Source of the DNA: Bacillota bacterium
Lineage (GTDB): Bacteria > Bacillota > Dehalobacteriia > UBA4068
Direction: 5' to 3'
Assembly (NCBI GenBank): GCA_024679955.1
Contig: JAILCQ010000040.1
Location: 1 to 56,051 of the forward strand
Length of the DNA: 56,051 bases
Positions 36,137 to 45,013 of this stretch are shown here, one piece after another. The notes under the pieces were generated by a model that was given only the letters and a program-made list of their open reading frames with translations, was not told where the DNA came from and did no database searches. Each line of letters starts with the position of its first letter. Position 1 is the stretch's first letter. Both the position numbers and the translations under genes were made by a program.

Positions 36137-37236
36137 ACCGGCCTCCCTTTCGTAAACACATCCGTACCGTAACGCTGGGCCAGCAAATCGCAAAGCACCA
36201 GGGCGGTGACGGCGTCGATCACCGGGCAAATGCGGCGGACGATGGCCGGGTCGTGCCGGCCGGCAATGCGCAAAACCGCGTTTTCCCCGGTGAGAAAATT
36301 CACCGTTTGCTGTTCCCTGCCAATGGACGGGGTGGGCTTTACCGCGCATTGAAACAAGATGGGCATGCCGTTGCTGACGCCGCCGTTGATACCGCCGTTG
36401 CGATTGGTGACGGTGATCACCCGGCCCTTTTCCATACGCATGGCGTCATTGGCTTGACTGCCCCGAAGCTCGGCCAGTTGAAAGCCGTCGCCGAAGGACA
36501 CGGCCTTGACGCCGCCGATGCTGAACAAAGCATGGGAAAGCAGGCCCTCCACGCTGTCGAACCAAGGCTCGCCCAGGCCCGCCGGCAGGCCGGTCACCGC
36601 GGTCTGCACCACGCCGCCGATGCTGTCCCCCGCCTCCTTGGCGGCGAGAATGGCGGCAATCATAGCTTCGCCGCGGCTTTCCGTCAGCACCGGGAAGGCC
36701 GCCCGGTTCAAGCAGGCGATATCCTGCTCCAGGCAGTCAAAATCCCGATCCTCCACGCCGCCGCAGCGCAAAATATGGGTGCCCAGGGCCACCCCGGTCC
36801 CGGCCAGGGCGGTCAGCAGCACCGCCCCCAACGCCGTCAAAGCGGCGGTGACCCGGCCGGAAAAATGGCCGCCGCCCCGGTAATCCTCATAACCGTGATA
36901 TTTGCAAAAACCGGCGTAATCCCCGTGGGAAGGCCGGGCCAGGCCCCGGTTTTTTTCATAATCGCCGCTGTGCTGATCCTGATTGGCCAGGACGATGCAC
37001 AAAGGCGTACCGGTGGTCTTGCCCTGGAACACGCCGCTGAGTATGCGGAAATCGTCTGCCTCCCGCCGGGGGGTATCCCAGGGGGCGGAGGGCCGCCGCC
37101 GGTCCAGCAGGCGGCGAATGGCCTCGCCGTCCACGGGTATGCCAGGGGCCAGGCCGTCGATGACGCCGCCCACAGCCGGGCCGTGGCTTTCGCCGAACAG
37201 GGTCAAAGATACGCTGTGGCCAAAAGTGTTTTTCAT
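36121..37236 (-). CDS. aroC: Chorismate synthase
   Basis: A 371-residue flavin-dependent enzyme: FGHSVSLTLFGESHGPAVGG at the N-terminus, then RPSHGDYAGFCKYHGYEDYR, GGGHFSGRVTAALTALGAV, RNGGINGGVSNGMPI and the C-terminal AGRHDPAIVRRICPV. The RPSHGDYAGFCKY block departs somewhat from the common RPGHAD form, probably natural variation. ATG 37236 follows GGAGG and overlaps the aroB stop by 4 bp. Confidence 0.97.
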   Translation of the reverse strand: MKNTFGHSVSLTLFGESHGPAVGGVIDGLAPGIPVDGEAIRRLLDRRRPSAPWDTPRREADDFRILSGVFQGKTTGTPLCIVLANQDQHSGDYEKNRGLARPSHGDYAGFCKYHGYEDYRGGGHFSGRVTAALTALGAVLLTALAGTGVALGTHILRCGGVEDRDFDCLEQDIACLNRAAFPVLTESRGEAMIAAILAAKEAGDSIGGVVQTAVTGLPAGLGEPWFDSVEGLLSHALFSIGGVKAVSFGDGFQLAELRGSQANDAMRMEKGRVITVTNRNGGINGGVSNGMPILFQCAVKPTPSIGREQQTVNFLTGENAVLRIAGRHDPAIVRRICPVIDAVTALVLCDLLAQRYGTDVFTKGRPVCDMD

Positions 37237-38243
37237 AACCGTTCCTCCAAATGGGCCCGCCATTGTTCCTCATCCCAGCGGACGAAAGAAAACGAGCCGA
37301 TCTCCTCCACATATACCCCGGCCACCGTGCCGCCGGCGTCCATTTTCTTATCATGCAGCAAAAAGGGCATCAGATCCGTGGCCTGCGCCTGTACCTGCCG
37401 GGGCAAACGGAATTTTGCCAAAACCTGCTCCAACTGGGGCAAAACCGCCGGCCCGCACATCAGACGCATGCCCAAAGCCACGCATTCCCCATGCAGCAGG
37501 CGGCCCTGGGCAAAGCTTTCTATGGCATGCCCTACGGTGTGGCCGAAATTCAGCACCCGCCGCAAGCCGTTTTCCTGGGGATCGCTTTCCACCACCTGTT
37601 TTTTCACCAGCAGGGAGCGGTATATCACTTCCTGCCAATCCGCCGGGTCGTTTTCGATGCGGCTTAACAGCCGAAACAATTCCCCGTCGCAGGTCAGCGC
37701 CATTTTGACCGACTCGGCCACCCCGGCGTTGAACTGTCTTTCCTCCAAGGTTTTCAGGGTGTCCGGATCGATCAGCACCTTTTTCGGCTGATGAAACGCG
37801 CCCACGGGGTTTTTTACCCCTTGGAAATTCACGGCGGTCTTGCCGCCGATGGAAGAATCCACCTGGGACAAAAAGGTGGTGGGGATATTATAGAAATCCA
37901 CGCCCCGCATATAGGTAGCGGCGGCGAAACCGCTGACGTCCCCCACCATGCCGCCGCCTACCGCCAGCACGCAATCCCGGCGGCCGAAGCCGTTTTCCAG
38001 CATGACGGCCAGCAGCCGCTGATAGGATCCCATACTTTTGCTGGCTTCTCCCTGAGGCAGGGTCACCACCTGGGGCTCCCGGCAGCAGGCCGCCGCCTGC
38101 CGCACATATTCCGCAGGCACCCCATCGTCAGTGACCAGCAAGACCTTGCGCTGCAGCTGCAAATACTGATTTGCCTGGGATAAAACTCCCGGCTGCAATA
38201 CGATGTCATAGCCGTCCCGATCCAAATCCATCCGAATGATCAT
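37233..38243 (-). CDS. aroB: 3-Dehydroquinate synthase
   Basis: A 336-residue NAD- and metal-dependent enzyme. Motifs: VLAVGGGMVGDVSGFAAATYMRGVDF, PTTFLSQVDSSIGGKTAVN, GVAESVKMALTCD, and metal ligands in LNFGHTVGHAIES with a following HGECVALGM. It converts DAHP to dehydroquinate. It lies 76 nt after pheA and is coupled to aroC by ATGA overlap. Confidence 0.97.
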   Translation of the reverse strand: MIIRMDLDRDGYDIVLQPGVLSQANQYLQLQRKVLLVTDDGVPAEYVRQAAACCREPQVVTLPQGEASKSMGSYQRLLAVMLENGFGRRDCVLAVGGGMVGDVSGFAAATYMRGVDFYNIPTTFLSQVDSSIGGKTAVNFQGVKNPVGAFHQPKKVLIDPDTLKTLEERQFNAGVAESVKMALTCDGELFRLLSRIENDPADWQEVIYRSLLVKKQVVESDPQENGLRRVLNFGHTVGHAIESFAQGRLLHGECVALGMRLMCGPAVLPQLEQVLAKFRLPRQVQAQATDLMPFLLHDKKMDAGGTVAGVYVEEIGSFSFVRWDEEQWRAHLEERL

Positions 38244-38319
38244 CCGTTTTTCCTTTCATATTTTATTGCGTCTTTCGCGGCAAGTTGCGGCAAAGCTTTG
38301 TCGAAAAGCCGTTTTCTCC

Positions 38320-39408
38320 TCAGGCGCTGTAAGACCCCACCAGCCGCAGGCGGGCGCAGACCGCGGAAAGCTCCCGCAGCATATCCTGGCCGCTTTGGCT
38401 GCTGATATTGCCTTCCGCCTCAATATAGAAGTAATAATTCCACAGCAAGCCTTTCATGGGCCGGCTGCGCAAGGCCCGCATATTGAAATTGTGGGCGCCG
38501 ATGATATTCAAGGCTTTGGCCAGGGCCCCCGCCTCATTGCGCACGGTGAACACCAGGACAAAGCATTCGTTTTCGTTTTTGCTGCTGGGCGAAGGGGGAT
38601 TGGCCGCCCGGGAAAACACGGCGAAGCGGGTGGCGTTGCTTTTGCTGGCGTTGATATGGCTTTCCAAAACCTGCAGGCCGAAAATGCGGGCGGTTTCCGC
38701 CGAGGCCACGGCGGCCACGGTTTCGTCCCCTTCCTCCCGCACATATTTGGCGGCCAGGGCGGTATTGGCATAGGCCACCACATCCCAGCCGTGCTCCTTG
38801 ATAAAAGCGTCGCATTGGGCCAGGGCCTGGGGATGGCTGACCACGGTTTTGATCGTTTGCAGACTGGCCTCTTCCCTGGCCAGCAAATTGTGGACGATAT
38901 CCAGATCGATCATCTGATTGATATACAGGGAACCGGAAAAGATCAAATCCATCACCGCGCCCACAGCCCCGGCATAGCTGTTTTCCACCGGCAAAACCGC
39001 GCAATCAAAATCGCCGTTTTCCACCGCCCGGTAGGCGTCGGCAAAGTCGCTGCAGGGGGTATATTCGCCGCCGGGAAAAATCTTTTGGGCGGCGATGTGG
39101 CTAAAAGCCCCTTCCACGCCGCTGTAGGCCACCTTCACCCCCTGGGACAGCCGGTACTGATACTCCCGGGAAAGGCGCATGGTCTCCCGCAGGAACTGGC
39201 TGTAATATTCCCGCAGGGTGCTGTCGGAGATTTTCTCCGGCCTGCCGTTCAGCATCTCTTTTTCCCGCGCTTTGTCCAAAACCGGCAGGGCGTGTTCGGT
39301 TTTGTAGCGGGCCACCCGTTCTCCCGCCCGCATACGGCGCTCGAACAGCTTGGCCATCTGTTCGTCGATCTCGTCGATTTCCAAGCGGGCCTTTTCCAAT
39401 TCGTTCAT
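38320..39408 (-). CDS. pheA: Bifunctional chorismate mutase / prephenate dehydratase (P-protein)
   Basis: A 362-residue P-protein. Residues 1 to about 85 are an AroQ-type chorismate mutase helix bundle (LEIDEIDEQMAKLFERRM, EREKEML-like region, YYSQFLRETMRLSREYQ). From about 92 is prephenate dehydratase (VAYSGVEGAFSHIAA, LPVENSYAGAVGAV, NATRFAVFSR with the catalytic Thr-Arg-Phe). From about 285 is an ACT regulatory domain (LVFTVRNEAGALAKALNIIG and NMRALRSRPMKG), so feedback inhibition by phenylalanine is likely. ATG 39408 is better spaced from AGAGGT than ATG 39414. It is the first structural gene after the attenuator. Confidence 0.96.
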   Translation of the reverse strand: MNELEKARLEIDEIDEQMAKLFERRMRAGERVARYKTEHALPVLDKAREKEMLNGRPEKISDSTLREYYSQFLRETMRLSREYQYRLSQGVKVAYSGVEGAFSHIAAQKIFPGGEYTPCSDFADAYRAVENGDFDCAVLPVENSYAGAVGAVMDLIFSGSLYINQMIDLDIVHNLLAREEASLQTIKTVVSHPQALAQCDAFIKEHGWDVVAYANTALAAKYVREEGDETVAAVASAETARIFGLQVLESHINASKSNATRFAVFSRAANPPSPSSKNENECFVLVFTVRNEAGALAKALNIIGAHNFNMRALRSRPMKGLLWNYYFYIEAEGNISSQSGQDMLRELSAVCARLRLVGSYSA

Positions 39409-39471
39409 TTTCATTACCTCTCTATTCTACTATTATTTTATAATCTTCTTTTCGCCGGGGCAAGAAGCCAT

Positions 39472-39502
39472 AAAAAAAGAGGTTCCCGTTTGAGGAACCC
39501 CT
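39472..39502 (-). terminator. Attenuator terminator of the aromatic operon
   Basis: On the minus strand AGGGGTTCC, loop TCAAACG and GGAACCTCT form a 9-bp stem with one G-U, followed by a run of T. It sits between the leader-peptide stop and pheA. Upstream AGGATTCC (39545-39538, minus strand, leader codons 47-49) can instead pair with GGGGTTCCT of the terminator arm, forming an antiterminator. Confidence 0.85.
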
Positions 39503-39518
39503 ATAACATGCCGGTTTT

Positions 39519-39683
39519 TCAACACGATACCGGAAGCGGAATCCTATGCAAACGGACAAAAGAACGAGCCAGGCCATAGCCAAAAAAGCGGTACGCAAAA
39601 AAACGAACCGCGCCGGTAAAAGAATACCAGTTGAAATGGCAGGCGGGAAAAGCAGCCTGGTTAATCGTTTCGTTGGTATGCAC
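39519..39683 (-). CDS. Phe/Tyr-rich leader peptide of the aromatic operon
   Basis: A 54-codon frame starting GTG 39683, 8 nt after GGAGGG, and ending TGA at 39521-39519. Residues 12-42 hold 8 Phe, 3 Tyr and 1 Trp, including RFFAYRFFGY. The frame lies about 27 nt after the predicted transcript start and ends just upstream of the intrinsic terminator. Composition and position are those of an attenuation peptide (compare enterobacterial pheL). When charged tRNA-Phe or tRNA-Tyr is scarce, the ribosome would stall in residues 28-42, leaving the AGGATTCC segment free to form the antiterminator. When supply is ample it would reach the stop codon and the terminator would form. A longer overlapping frame (39422-39745) has no such signals. 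Confidence 0.88.
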   Translation of the reverse strand: MHTNETINQAAFPACHFNWYSFTGAVRFFAYRFFGYGLARSFVRLHRIPLPVSC

Positions 39684-39716
39684 CGTTTCCACCCTCCTTG
39701 TCCGGGAATATCTTGC

Positions 39717-39745
39717 ATTATACTATAGGCGAAAAAAAAAAGCAA
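39717..39745 (-). promoter_or_regulatory. Promoter of the aromatic operon
   Basis: On the minus strand TTGCTT (39745-39740), 17 bp that include a T-tract, and TATAAT (39722-39717). The start is expected near 39710, giving a leader of about 300 nt before pheA. The rest of 39746-39862 has no gene. Confidence 0.8.
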
Positions 39746-39862
39746 GAAAAAAAATGACCGGGGCCCTTTACGGTTTTAAGGGGAAAACGCCTTTCGACGG
39801 CGAACTATGCAAATAGAAAAGGGCTTTGGCCGCCGGTCAAAGCCCAGCCAAAGAGAGGCGTC

Positions 39863-40999
39863 ATGGAAAAAGAAGCGGCCCGTTTCGCGGGGATCTATAT
39901 ACATATACCTTTTTGCCTGCGCAAATGCAAGTATTGCGATTTTGTTTCCTATCCTGCCCCGGCGGATTCGCCGCTGCTGCGCCAATATGTGGATTGGCTG
40001 GCGGCGGAATGGCGGCTGTGGCAAGAGCAGGGGGATTTCCGCCATTGCGCCAGCCTGTATTTGGGCGGCGGCACCCCGTCCCTGCTGCCGGCGGAGGAAA
40101 TCGCCCGTTTGCTGGAGATACTGCCGCCGGCGGAGGAAATCACCCTGGAGGCCAATCCGGAAACCGTGGACGAACGCAAGCTGGCCCTGTGGCGGCAAGC
40201 GGGGATAAACCGTTTATCCCTGGGGGCGCAAAGCTTTCACCAACGCCTGCTGCAGGCCATGGGCCGGGGCCATGACGGGGAACAAACCCGGCAGGCGGTA
40301 GCCGCGGCCCGGCAGGCGGGCTTTGACAACATCGGTTTGGACTTGATCTACGGCCTGCCCGGACAGACCCTGGCGGACTGGAAGCAGGATGTGGCCCGGG
40401 CCCTGGCTTTGCAGCCCCAGCATCTGTCCCTGTATGGCCTGACCCTGGCCCCGGAAACCCCCTGGGGACGGCAGGCGGCGGCGGGGCGCTTGACCCCGGC
40501 GGCGGAGGAGGAAGCCGCCGCCATGCTGGCCTTTGCCATGGAGGCGCTGGAAAGCGCCGGCCTTCACCAATATGAGATCGCCAATTTCGCCCGGCCCGGC
40601 CGGGCCAGCCGTCACAATCAGGTCTATTGGCGGCGTGAGGATTATCTGGGCCTGGGCGCGGCGGCCTGCTCCTGCGCCGGCAACCGGCGTTTCGCCAATC
40701 ACCGGCGGCTGGAGGATTACCGGCAGGCCCTGGAACAGGGCCGTTTGCCCATCGCCGAAGAAGAATCCCTATCGCCCCGGCAGGTGCTGGGGGAAGCGAT
40801 GTTTTTGGGCCTGCGTCTGCGGCAAGGCGTCGATCAGCAGGCTTTTGCGCAACGCTACGGCGTAAGGCCGGATCAACTTTACGGCCCGGCCCTGAAAAAG
40901 CTGATCCAAAACGGCCTGTTGGAAGAGGACGGCCCCTGGCTGCGTCTGACCCGGCGGGGCTTGTTCCTGGCCAATCAGGTTTTTGTAGAATTCGTATGA
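39863..40999 (+). CDS. hemW: Radical SAM heme chaperone HemW
   Basis: A 378-residue radical-SAM protein with the iron-sulfur motif CLRKCKYCDF near residue 18, then YLGGGTPSLLP, EANPETVDE, GINRLSLGAQSFHQRLLQAMGR and IGLDLIYGLPGQT. A C-terminal HemN_C-like winged region follows (EAMFLGLRLRQGVD). HemW delivers heme to membrane enzymes; it is related to coproporphyrinogen oxidase HemN but lacks the HemN N-terminal extension. ATG 39863 is preceded by AGAGAGG. It is divergent from the aromatic operon and separated by 62 nt from the hydroxylase genes. Confidence 0.92.
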   Translation: MEKEAARFAGIYIHIPFCLRKCKYCDFVSYPAPADSPLLRQYVDWLAAEWRLWQEQGDFRHCASLYLGGGTPSLLPAEEIARLLEILPPAEEITLEANPETVDERKLALWRQAGINRLSLGAQSFHQRLLQAMGRGHDGEQTRQAVAAARQAGFDNIGLDLIYGLPGQTLADWKQDVARALALQPQHLSLYGLTLAPETPWGRQAAAGRLTPAAEEEAAAMLAFAMEALESAGLHQYEIANFARPGRASRHNQVYWRREDYLGLGAAACSCAGNRRFANHRRLEDYRQALEQGRLPIAEEESLSPRQVLGEAMFLGLRLRQGVDQQAFAQRYGVRPDQLYGPALKKLIQNGLLEEDGPWLRLTRRGLFLANQVFVEFV

Positions 41000-41061
41000 A
41001 CCCGGCCCGCCAAGGGCCGCGCCACGCAACAACCATCGTCTTGCAAAGGAGCGTGTTATTT

Positions 41062-43374
41062 ATGGGAGAGATCGGTCGTTCCATTCCCCGTGTGGACGCC
41101 AAAGACAAAGTATGCGGCACGGCAAAGTACACGGAAGATCTATGCCCGGCCTACGCCCTGACGGCCAAGATCTATCACGCCGCCATCGCCAACGGCTGGG
41201 TAGAACGCATCGACATAGACGATGCCCTGGCCGTTCCCGGCGTGGAAGCGGTATTCACCTGCATGGACGTGCCGCAGCTGCCTTTTGCCACCGCCGGACA
41301 CCCCTGGTCCACCGATCCCGGCCACCGGGACGTGGCCGACCGGCTGCTGCTGAACCGGCGGGTACGCTGTTACGGCGACGATATCGCCGTGGTGGTGGCA
41401 ACAGACGAAGTGGCCGCCGACCGGGGGCTTCGGGCCATCCGGGTGGAATACCGGGAAGAACCGGTGGCCGTCACCCCGGAGCAGGCCATGGAAATGGCCG
41501 CCCAGGGCGGAGAGCCCTTGCATGAGGCTTATGCCGATAATATACTGGGCCGCAGCCAATACCAGGAAGGGGAATGGCCGGCGGATACGGAGGAACTGAC
41601 CGCCGCCAAGGGCAGCTATGTCTGCCAGGCGGTGCAGCATTGCCATCTGGAAAGCGCCGTATCCTTCGCCTGGCAGGAGGGGGAAAAAATCACCGTGGTT
41701 TCCTCCACGCAAATCCCTCATATCGTCCGCCGGGTGGTAGGCCAGGCCCTGGGCCTGCCCTGGAGCCGCATACGGGTGATCAAGCCCTATATCGGCGGCG
41801 GCTTCGGCAATAAGCAGGACGTGCTCACCGAGCCCTTGAACGCCTGGCTGGCCCAGAAATTGCCGGGCCGCACCGTCAAGCTTTGCCTTTCCCGGGAAGA
41901 AGTGTTTTCCGCCACCCGCATCCGTCACCCCATCACCATCGATATCGAGACCCTGGCGGATCAACAGGGCAACCTGGTGGCCCGCAGCTATAACGCCGTA
42001 TCCTGCCAGGGGGCCTACGCCTCCCACGGACATGGCATCGCCGCCAACGGCATGACCGCCTTTCGCGATATGTACCGGCAAAGCCAGGCCCTGCGGCAGC
42101 AGGCCCTTACCGTATATTGCAACGTACCGGCGGCCGGGGCCATGCGGGGCTACGGCATCCCCCAGGAAACCTTCGCCACCGAAGCCAATATGGACGATTT
42201 GGCCCTGGCCCTAGCCATGGATCCTTTGGAACTGCGGCGGAAAAACATGATGCTCCCCGGCTTCAAAGACCCGGTAACCGGCATCACCTGTCACAGCAGC
42301 GGCCTGGAAGAATGCCTGCGCAAAGGCGAGGCCCTCATCGACTGGCAGGCAAAGCGGCAGGCCTACGCCAAGCAAAGCGGCCCCCTGCGGCGGGGCGTGG
42401 GCATGGCCCTGTTCTGCTACAAAACCGGGGTGTATCCCCTGTCTTTGGAAACCTCTTCCGCCCGCATGGTTTTGAACCAGGACGGCAGCGCCCAATTGCA
42501 TTTGGGGGCTACGGAGATCGGCCAGGGCGGGGATACGGTCTTTGCCCAGATGGCGGCGGAGGCCTGCGGCATGCGCACCGAGGACATACGGGTGGTCAGC
42601 TTCCAGGATACCGACGTGGCCCCCTATGATTCCGGCGCTTACGCTTCCCGGCAAACCTATGTCACCGGCATGGCCATACAAAAAACCGCCCGGCTGTTTG
42701 GAGAAAGGCTGACCGGCTATGCCGCCGGCCTTTGCGGCATGGCCCCGGAAAATCTGCGGGTACAGGGGCAGCATGTGGTAAAACAAGAGGACGGACAGCC
42801 GGTGATTTCCCTGGAGGAATTGGCCCAGGAGGCTTTTTACAGCCTGGAAAACAGCGTGCATATCAGCGCCCAGACCACCAATCATTGCCGCAGCAATACC
42901 TTTGCCTTCGGCTGTTCCTTTGTGGAGATCCAGGTGGACATGCCCCTGGGGCAGATCCGGGTGCTGCAGGCCATCAATCTGCACGACAGCGGCAAGCTCA
43001 TCAACCCCGCCCTGGCCGAAGCCCAGGTGCACGGCGGCATGAGCATGGCCCTGGGCTATGGCTTAAGCGAAAGGATGATTTTCCATCCCCAAAGCGGCAA
43101 GCTGCTGAACGGCAATCTTTTGGATTATAAGCTGGCCACCGCCCTGGATACCCCGGACCTGCAGGCAGTCTTTGTGGAGACCCAGGACCCCACCGGCCCC
43201 TTCGGCAACAAAGCCCTGGGGGAACCGCCGGCCTTGAGCCTGGCCCCGGCCCTGCGCAACGCTTTGCTTCATGCCACCGGGGTGAAAATCAACAGCCTGC
43301 CGCTGGAACCCCAACGGCTGACGGCGGCCTTCCGTGAGGCCGGTTTGCTGGAAGGAGGGGAAGACCATGTATGA
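41062..43374 (+). CDS. xdhA: Xanthine-dehydrogenase-type molybdopterin subunit
   Basis: A 770-residue molybdenum hydroxylase large subunit. It shows the aldehyde oxidase/xanthine dehydrogenase a/b hammerhead N-terminus (IPRVDAKDKVCGTAKYTED), then IGGGFGNKQDVLTEP, AGAMRGYGIPQ, ATEIGQGGDTVFAQMAAEAC and, near the C-terminus, TGPFGNKALGEPPA with the catalytic Glu of the GxGE region. ATG 41062 has AAAGGAG 10 nt upstream. It oxidises a purine or related heterocycle; the substrate is not settled by sequence. The Mo-FAD-FeS order matches the E. coli xdhABC operon. No molybdopterin maturation genes are adjacent. Confidence 0.92.
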   Translation: MGEIGRSIPRVDAKDKVCGTAKYTEDLCPAYALTAKIYHAAIANGWVERIDIDDALAVPGVEAVFTCMDVPQLPFATAGHPWSTDPGHRDVADRLLLNRRVRCYGDDIAVVVATDEVAADRGLRAIRVEYREEPVAVTPEQAMEMAAQGGEPLHEAYADNILGRSQYQEGEWPADTEELTAAKGSYVCQAVQHCHLESAVSFAWQEGEKITVVSSTQIPHIVRRVVGQALGLPWSRIRVIKPYIGGGFGNKQDVLTEPLNAWLAQKLPGRTVKLCLSREEVFSATRIRHPITIDIETLADQQGNLVARSYNAVSCQGAYASHGHGIAANGMTAFRDMYRQSQALRQQALTVYCNVPAAGAMRGYGIPQETFATEANMDDLALALAMDPLELRRKNMMLPGFKDPVTGITCHSSGLEECLRKGEALIDWQAKRQAYAKQSGPLRRGVGMALFCYKTGVYPLSLETSSARMVLNQDGSAQLHLGATEIGQGGDTVFAQMAAEACGMRTEDIRVVSFQDTDVAPYDSGAYASRQTYVTGMAIQKTARLFGERLTGYAAGLCGMAPENLRVQGQHVVKQEDGQPVISLEELAQEAFYSLENSVHISAQTTNHCRSNTFAFGCSFVEIQVDMPLGQIRVLQAINLHDSGKLINPALAEAQVHGGMSMALGYGLSERMIFHPQSGKLLNGNLLDYKLATALDTPDLQAVFVETQDPTGPFGNKALGEPPALSLAPALRNALLHATGVKINSLPLEPQRLTAAFREAGLLEGGEDHV

Positions 43375-44257
43375 TATCGAAGAATACGCCGCCGCCGCTT
43401 CTCTGGCGGACGCCCTGAACCGTTTGGCCGCCCGGCCGGAGCTGAAGATCATCGCCGGCGGCAGCGACGCTTTGCTGAAAATCCGCGACGGCAAATGGGC
43501 CGGCTGCGCCCTGCTGAGCATACACGGCCTGCCGGAGCTGCAGGGCGTCGCCATGGACGAAAAGGGCGATATAGAGATACGCCCCCTGACCACCTTCGGC
43601 CAGGCGGCGGAGGATACGCTGATTTGCCGCCATTTGCCCCTGCTGGCCCAGGGGGCGGCTTCCGCCGGCGGGCCGCAGCTGCGCCGTATGGGCACCATCG
43701 GCGGCAACATCTGCAACGGCGCGCCTTCCGCCGATACCGCCCCGGCCCTGCTGTGTCTGAACGCGGTTTTGGATCTGCGCAGCGCCGGGAAAAGCCGCCT
43801 GCTGCCCCTGAACGAATTCTATCTGGGCCCCGGCAAAACCGCCCTGGAAGCGGGGGAATTGCTGTGCGGCGTGCGCATCGCCAAAGAAGACTATCAGGGC
43901 TATCATGGCTGCTACTATAAATATTCCCAGCGCCGGGCCATGGATATCGCCAATATCAGCTGCGCCCTGTGGCTGAAAAGCATAGACAACGCCGTGGCCG
44001 ATATCCGTCTGGCCATGGGGGTGGCGGCTCCTACGCCCATCCGACTGCCCCAAACGGAGCGGGCCCTGCAAGGGCTGCCGCTGGAACAGGGACAAAAGCG
44101 CATCGCCAACCTGGTGCGGCAGGAAATTCAGCCCCGGGATTCCTGGCGGGCCAGCCGGGAATTCCGCCTGCAGATCGCCGGCGAAATCGCCGCGCGCTGC
44201 TTCGCCGCCGCCTGCGATAAAATTCAGGGAGGAAAAGCCGATGTATCAAACCGTTAA
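43367..44257 (+). CDS. xdhB: Xanthine-dehydrogenase-type FAD subunit
   Basis: A 296-residue FAD_binding_5-type subunit. AGGSDALLKIRDGKWAG and GGPQLRRMGTIGGNICNGAPSAD are the FAD-binding signatures. A CO-dehydrogenase flavoprotein C-terminal domain begins near residue 180 (KYSQRRAMDIANISCALWL). ATG 43367 lies within the end of the large-subunit gene after GAAGGAGGGG. Confidence 0.94.
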   Translation: MYDIEEYAAAASLADALNRLAARPELKIIAGGSDALLKIRDGKWAGCALLSIHGLPELQGVAMDEKGDIEIRPLTTFGQAAEDTLICRHLPLLAQGAASAGGPQLRRMGTIGGNICNGAPSADTAPALLCLNAVLDLRSAGKSRLLPLNEFYLGPGKTALEAGELLCGVRIAKEDYQGYHGCYYKYSQRRAMDIANISCALWLKSIDNAVADIRLAMGVAAPTPIRLPQTERALQGLPLEQGQKRIANLVRQEIQPRDSWRASREFRLQIAGEIAARCFAAACDKIQGGKADVSNR

Positions 44258-44711
44258 AATGACCATAAACGGCCGGGCCCGAGAGATCCCGGTGGATATC
44301 CGCGAATCCCTGGCGGAGCTTTTGCGCCGTTTGGGCTTCACCAGCGTAAAACAAGGCTGCCAGGTGGGAGAATGCGGCGCCTGCACCGTGCTGGTGGACG
44401 GCCATGCCGTGACCAGCTGCCTGTATCTGGCGGTGTGGGCGGAAGGAAAAAGCGTGCTGACCGTGGAAGGGCTGCGGGGCGACAACGGGGAATTGCATCC
44501 TGTGCAGCAGGCCTTTATCGACGAAGCCGCCGTGCAATGCGGCTTTTGCACACCGGGTTTGATCATGACCGCCGTGGAAATCGTCGGCCGGGGCATACCC
44601 TATACCCGGGAGGAATTGCGCCGTTTGATCTCCGGCCATCTGTGCCGCTGCACCGGCTATGAAAATATCCTCAACGCCATCGAAAAAGCCCTGCGCCAAG
44701 CCAACGGCTGA
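44241..44711 (+). CDS. xdhC: Xanthine-dehydrogenase-type 2Fe-2S subunit
   Basis: A 156-residue two-cluster ferredoxin subunit. The plant-type cluster is CQVGECGACTVLVDG with a later TSCLYLAV. The helical domain cluster is VQCGFCTPGLIM and HLCRCTGYENI. It passes electrons from the molybdenum centre to FAD. It overlaps xdhB by 17 bp. Confidence 0.95.
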   Translation: MYQTVKMTINGRAREIPVDIRESLAELLRRLGFTSVKQGCQVGECGACTVLVDGHAVTSCLYLAVWAEGKSVLTVEGLRGDNGELHPVQQAFIDEAAVQCGFCTPGLIMTAVEIVGRGIPYTREELRRLISGHLCRCTGYENILNAIEKALRQANG

Positions 44712-44757
44712 AAACCGCCCAGCGCGGGCAAAAAGCCTGACAGATATCGCTTACCCC

Positions 44758-44788
44758 AAACCTTCGCCTTTGCGGCGAAGGTTTTTTT
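44758..44788 (+). terminator. Terminator of the xdh operon
   Basis: AAACCTTCGCC (44758-44768) and GGCGAAGGTTT (44774-44784) with loop TTTGC, then further T. It follows xdhC by 46 nt. Confidence 0.9.
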
Positions 44789-44884
44789 ATGCCCGGCCAG
44801 GCCAGTCCGGCGCATCCAGATGCCCAGGGTTTTCGACAAAAAGATAGCGTTTCTTAGAATTTTCTTATTTTTTATCAAAACCTA

Positions 44885-44945
44885 TTGACAAAGCGCTTCC
44901 CTTCCATCTATACTACATGTATTAGTACACTATGACATATAGTAC
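44885..44945 (+). promoter_or_regulatory. GntR operon promoter and dyad operator
   Basis: TTGACA (44885-44890), 18 bp, TATACT (44909-44914). From 44925 a dyad has arms GTACnnTATG and CATAnnGTAC around a single A (44925-44945). It covers the expected transcript start, so a bound GntR-type dimer would block initiation. The site is probably for the YtrA-type regulator encoded 70 bp downstream. Confidence 0.8.
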
Positions 44946-45013
44946 AGTTACGCGTTGGACGCCAAAGGCAGGCTGCCGGCGGACGGCGCGCCTCTGCAAG
45001 GCGGGGAGGAACC

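Noticed and set aside
39684-39700. A T-box-like AGGGTGG...CGG string before the aromatic leader peptide
   Set aside because: It lies within about 25 nt of the transcript start and about 180 nt from the terminator, so it cannot form the T-box antiterminator. It is better read as the ribosome site of the leader peptide.
39422-39745. A 107-codon minus-strand frame upstream of pheA
   Set aside because: It overlaps the attenuator, starts upstream of the predicted transcript start and has no ribosome site. The Phe/Tyr-rich frame at 39519-39683 explains the region better.
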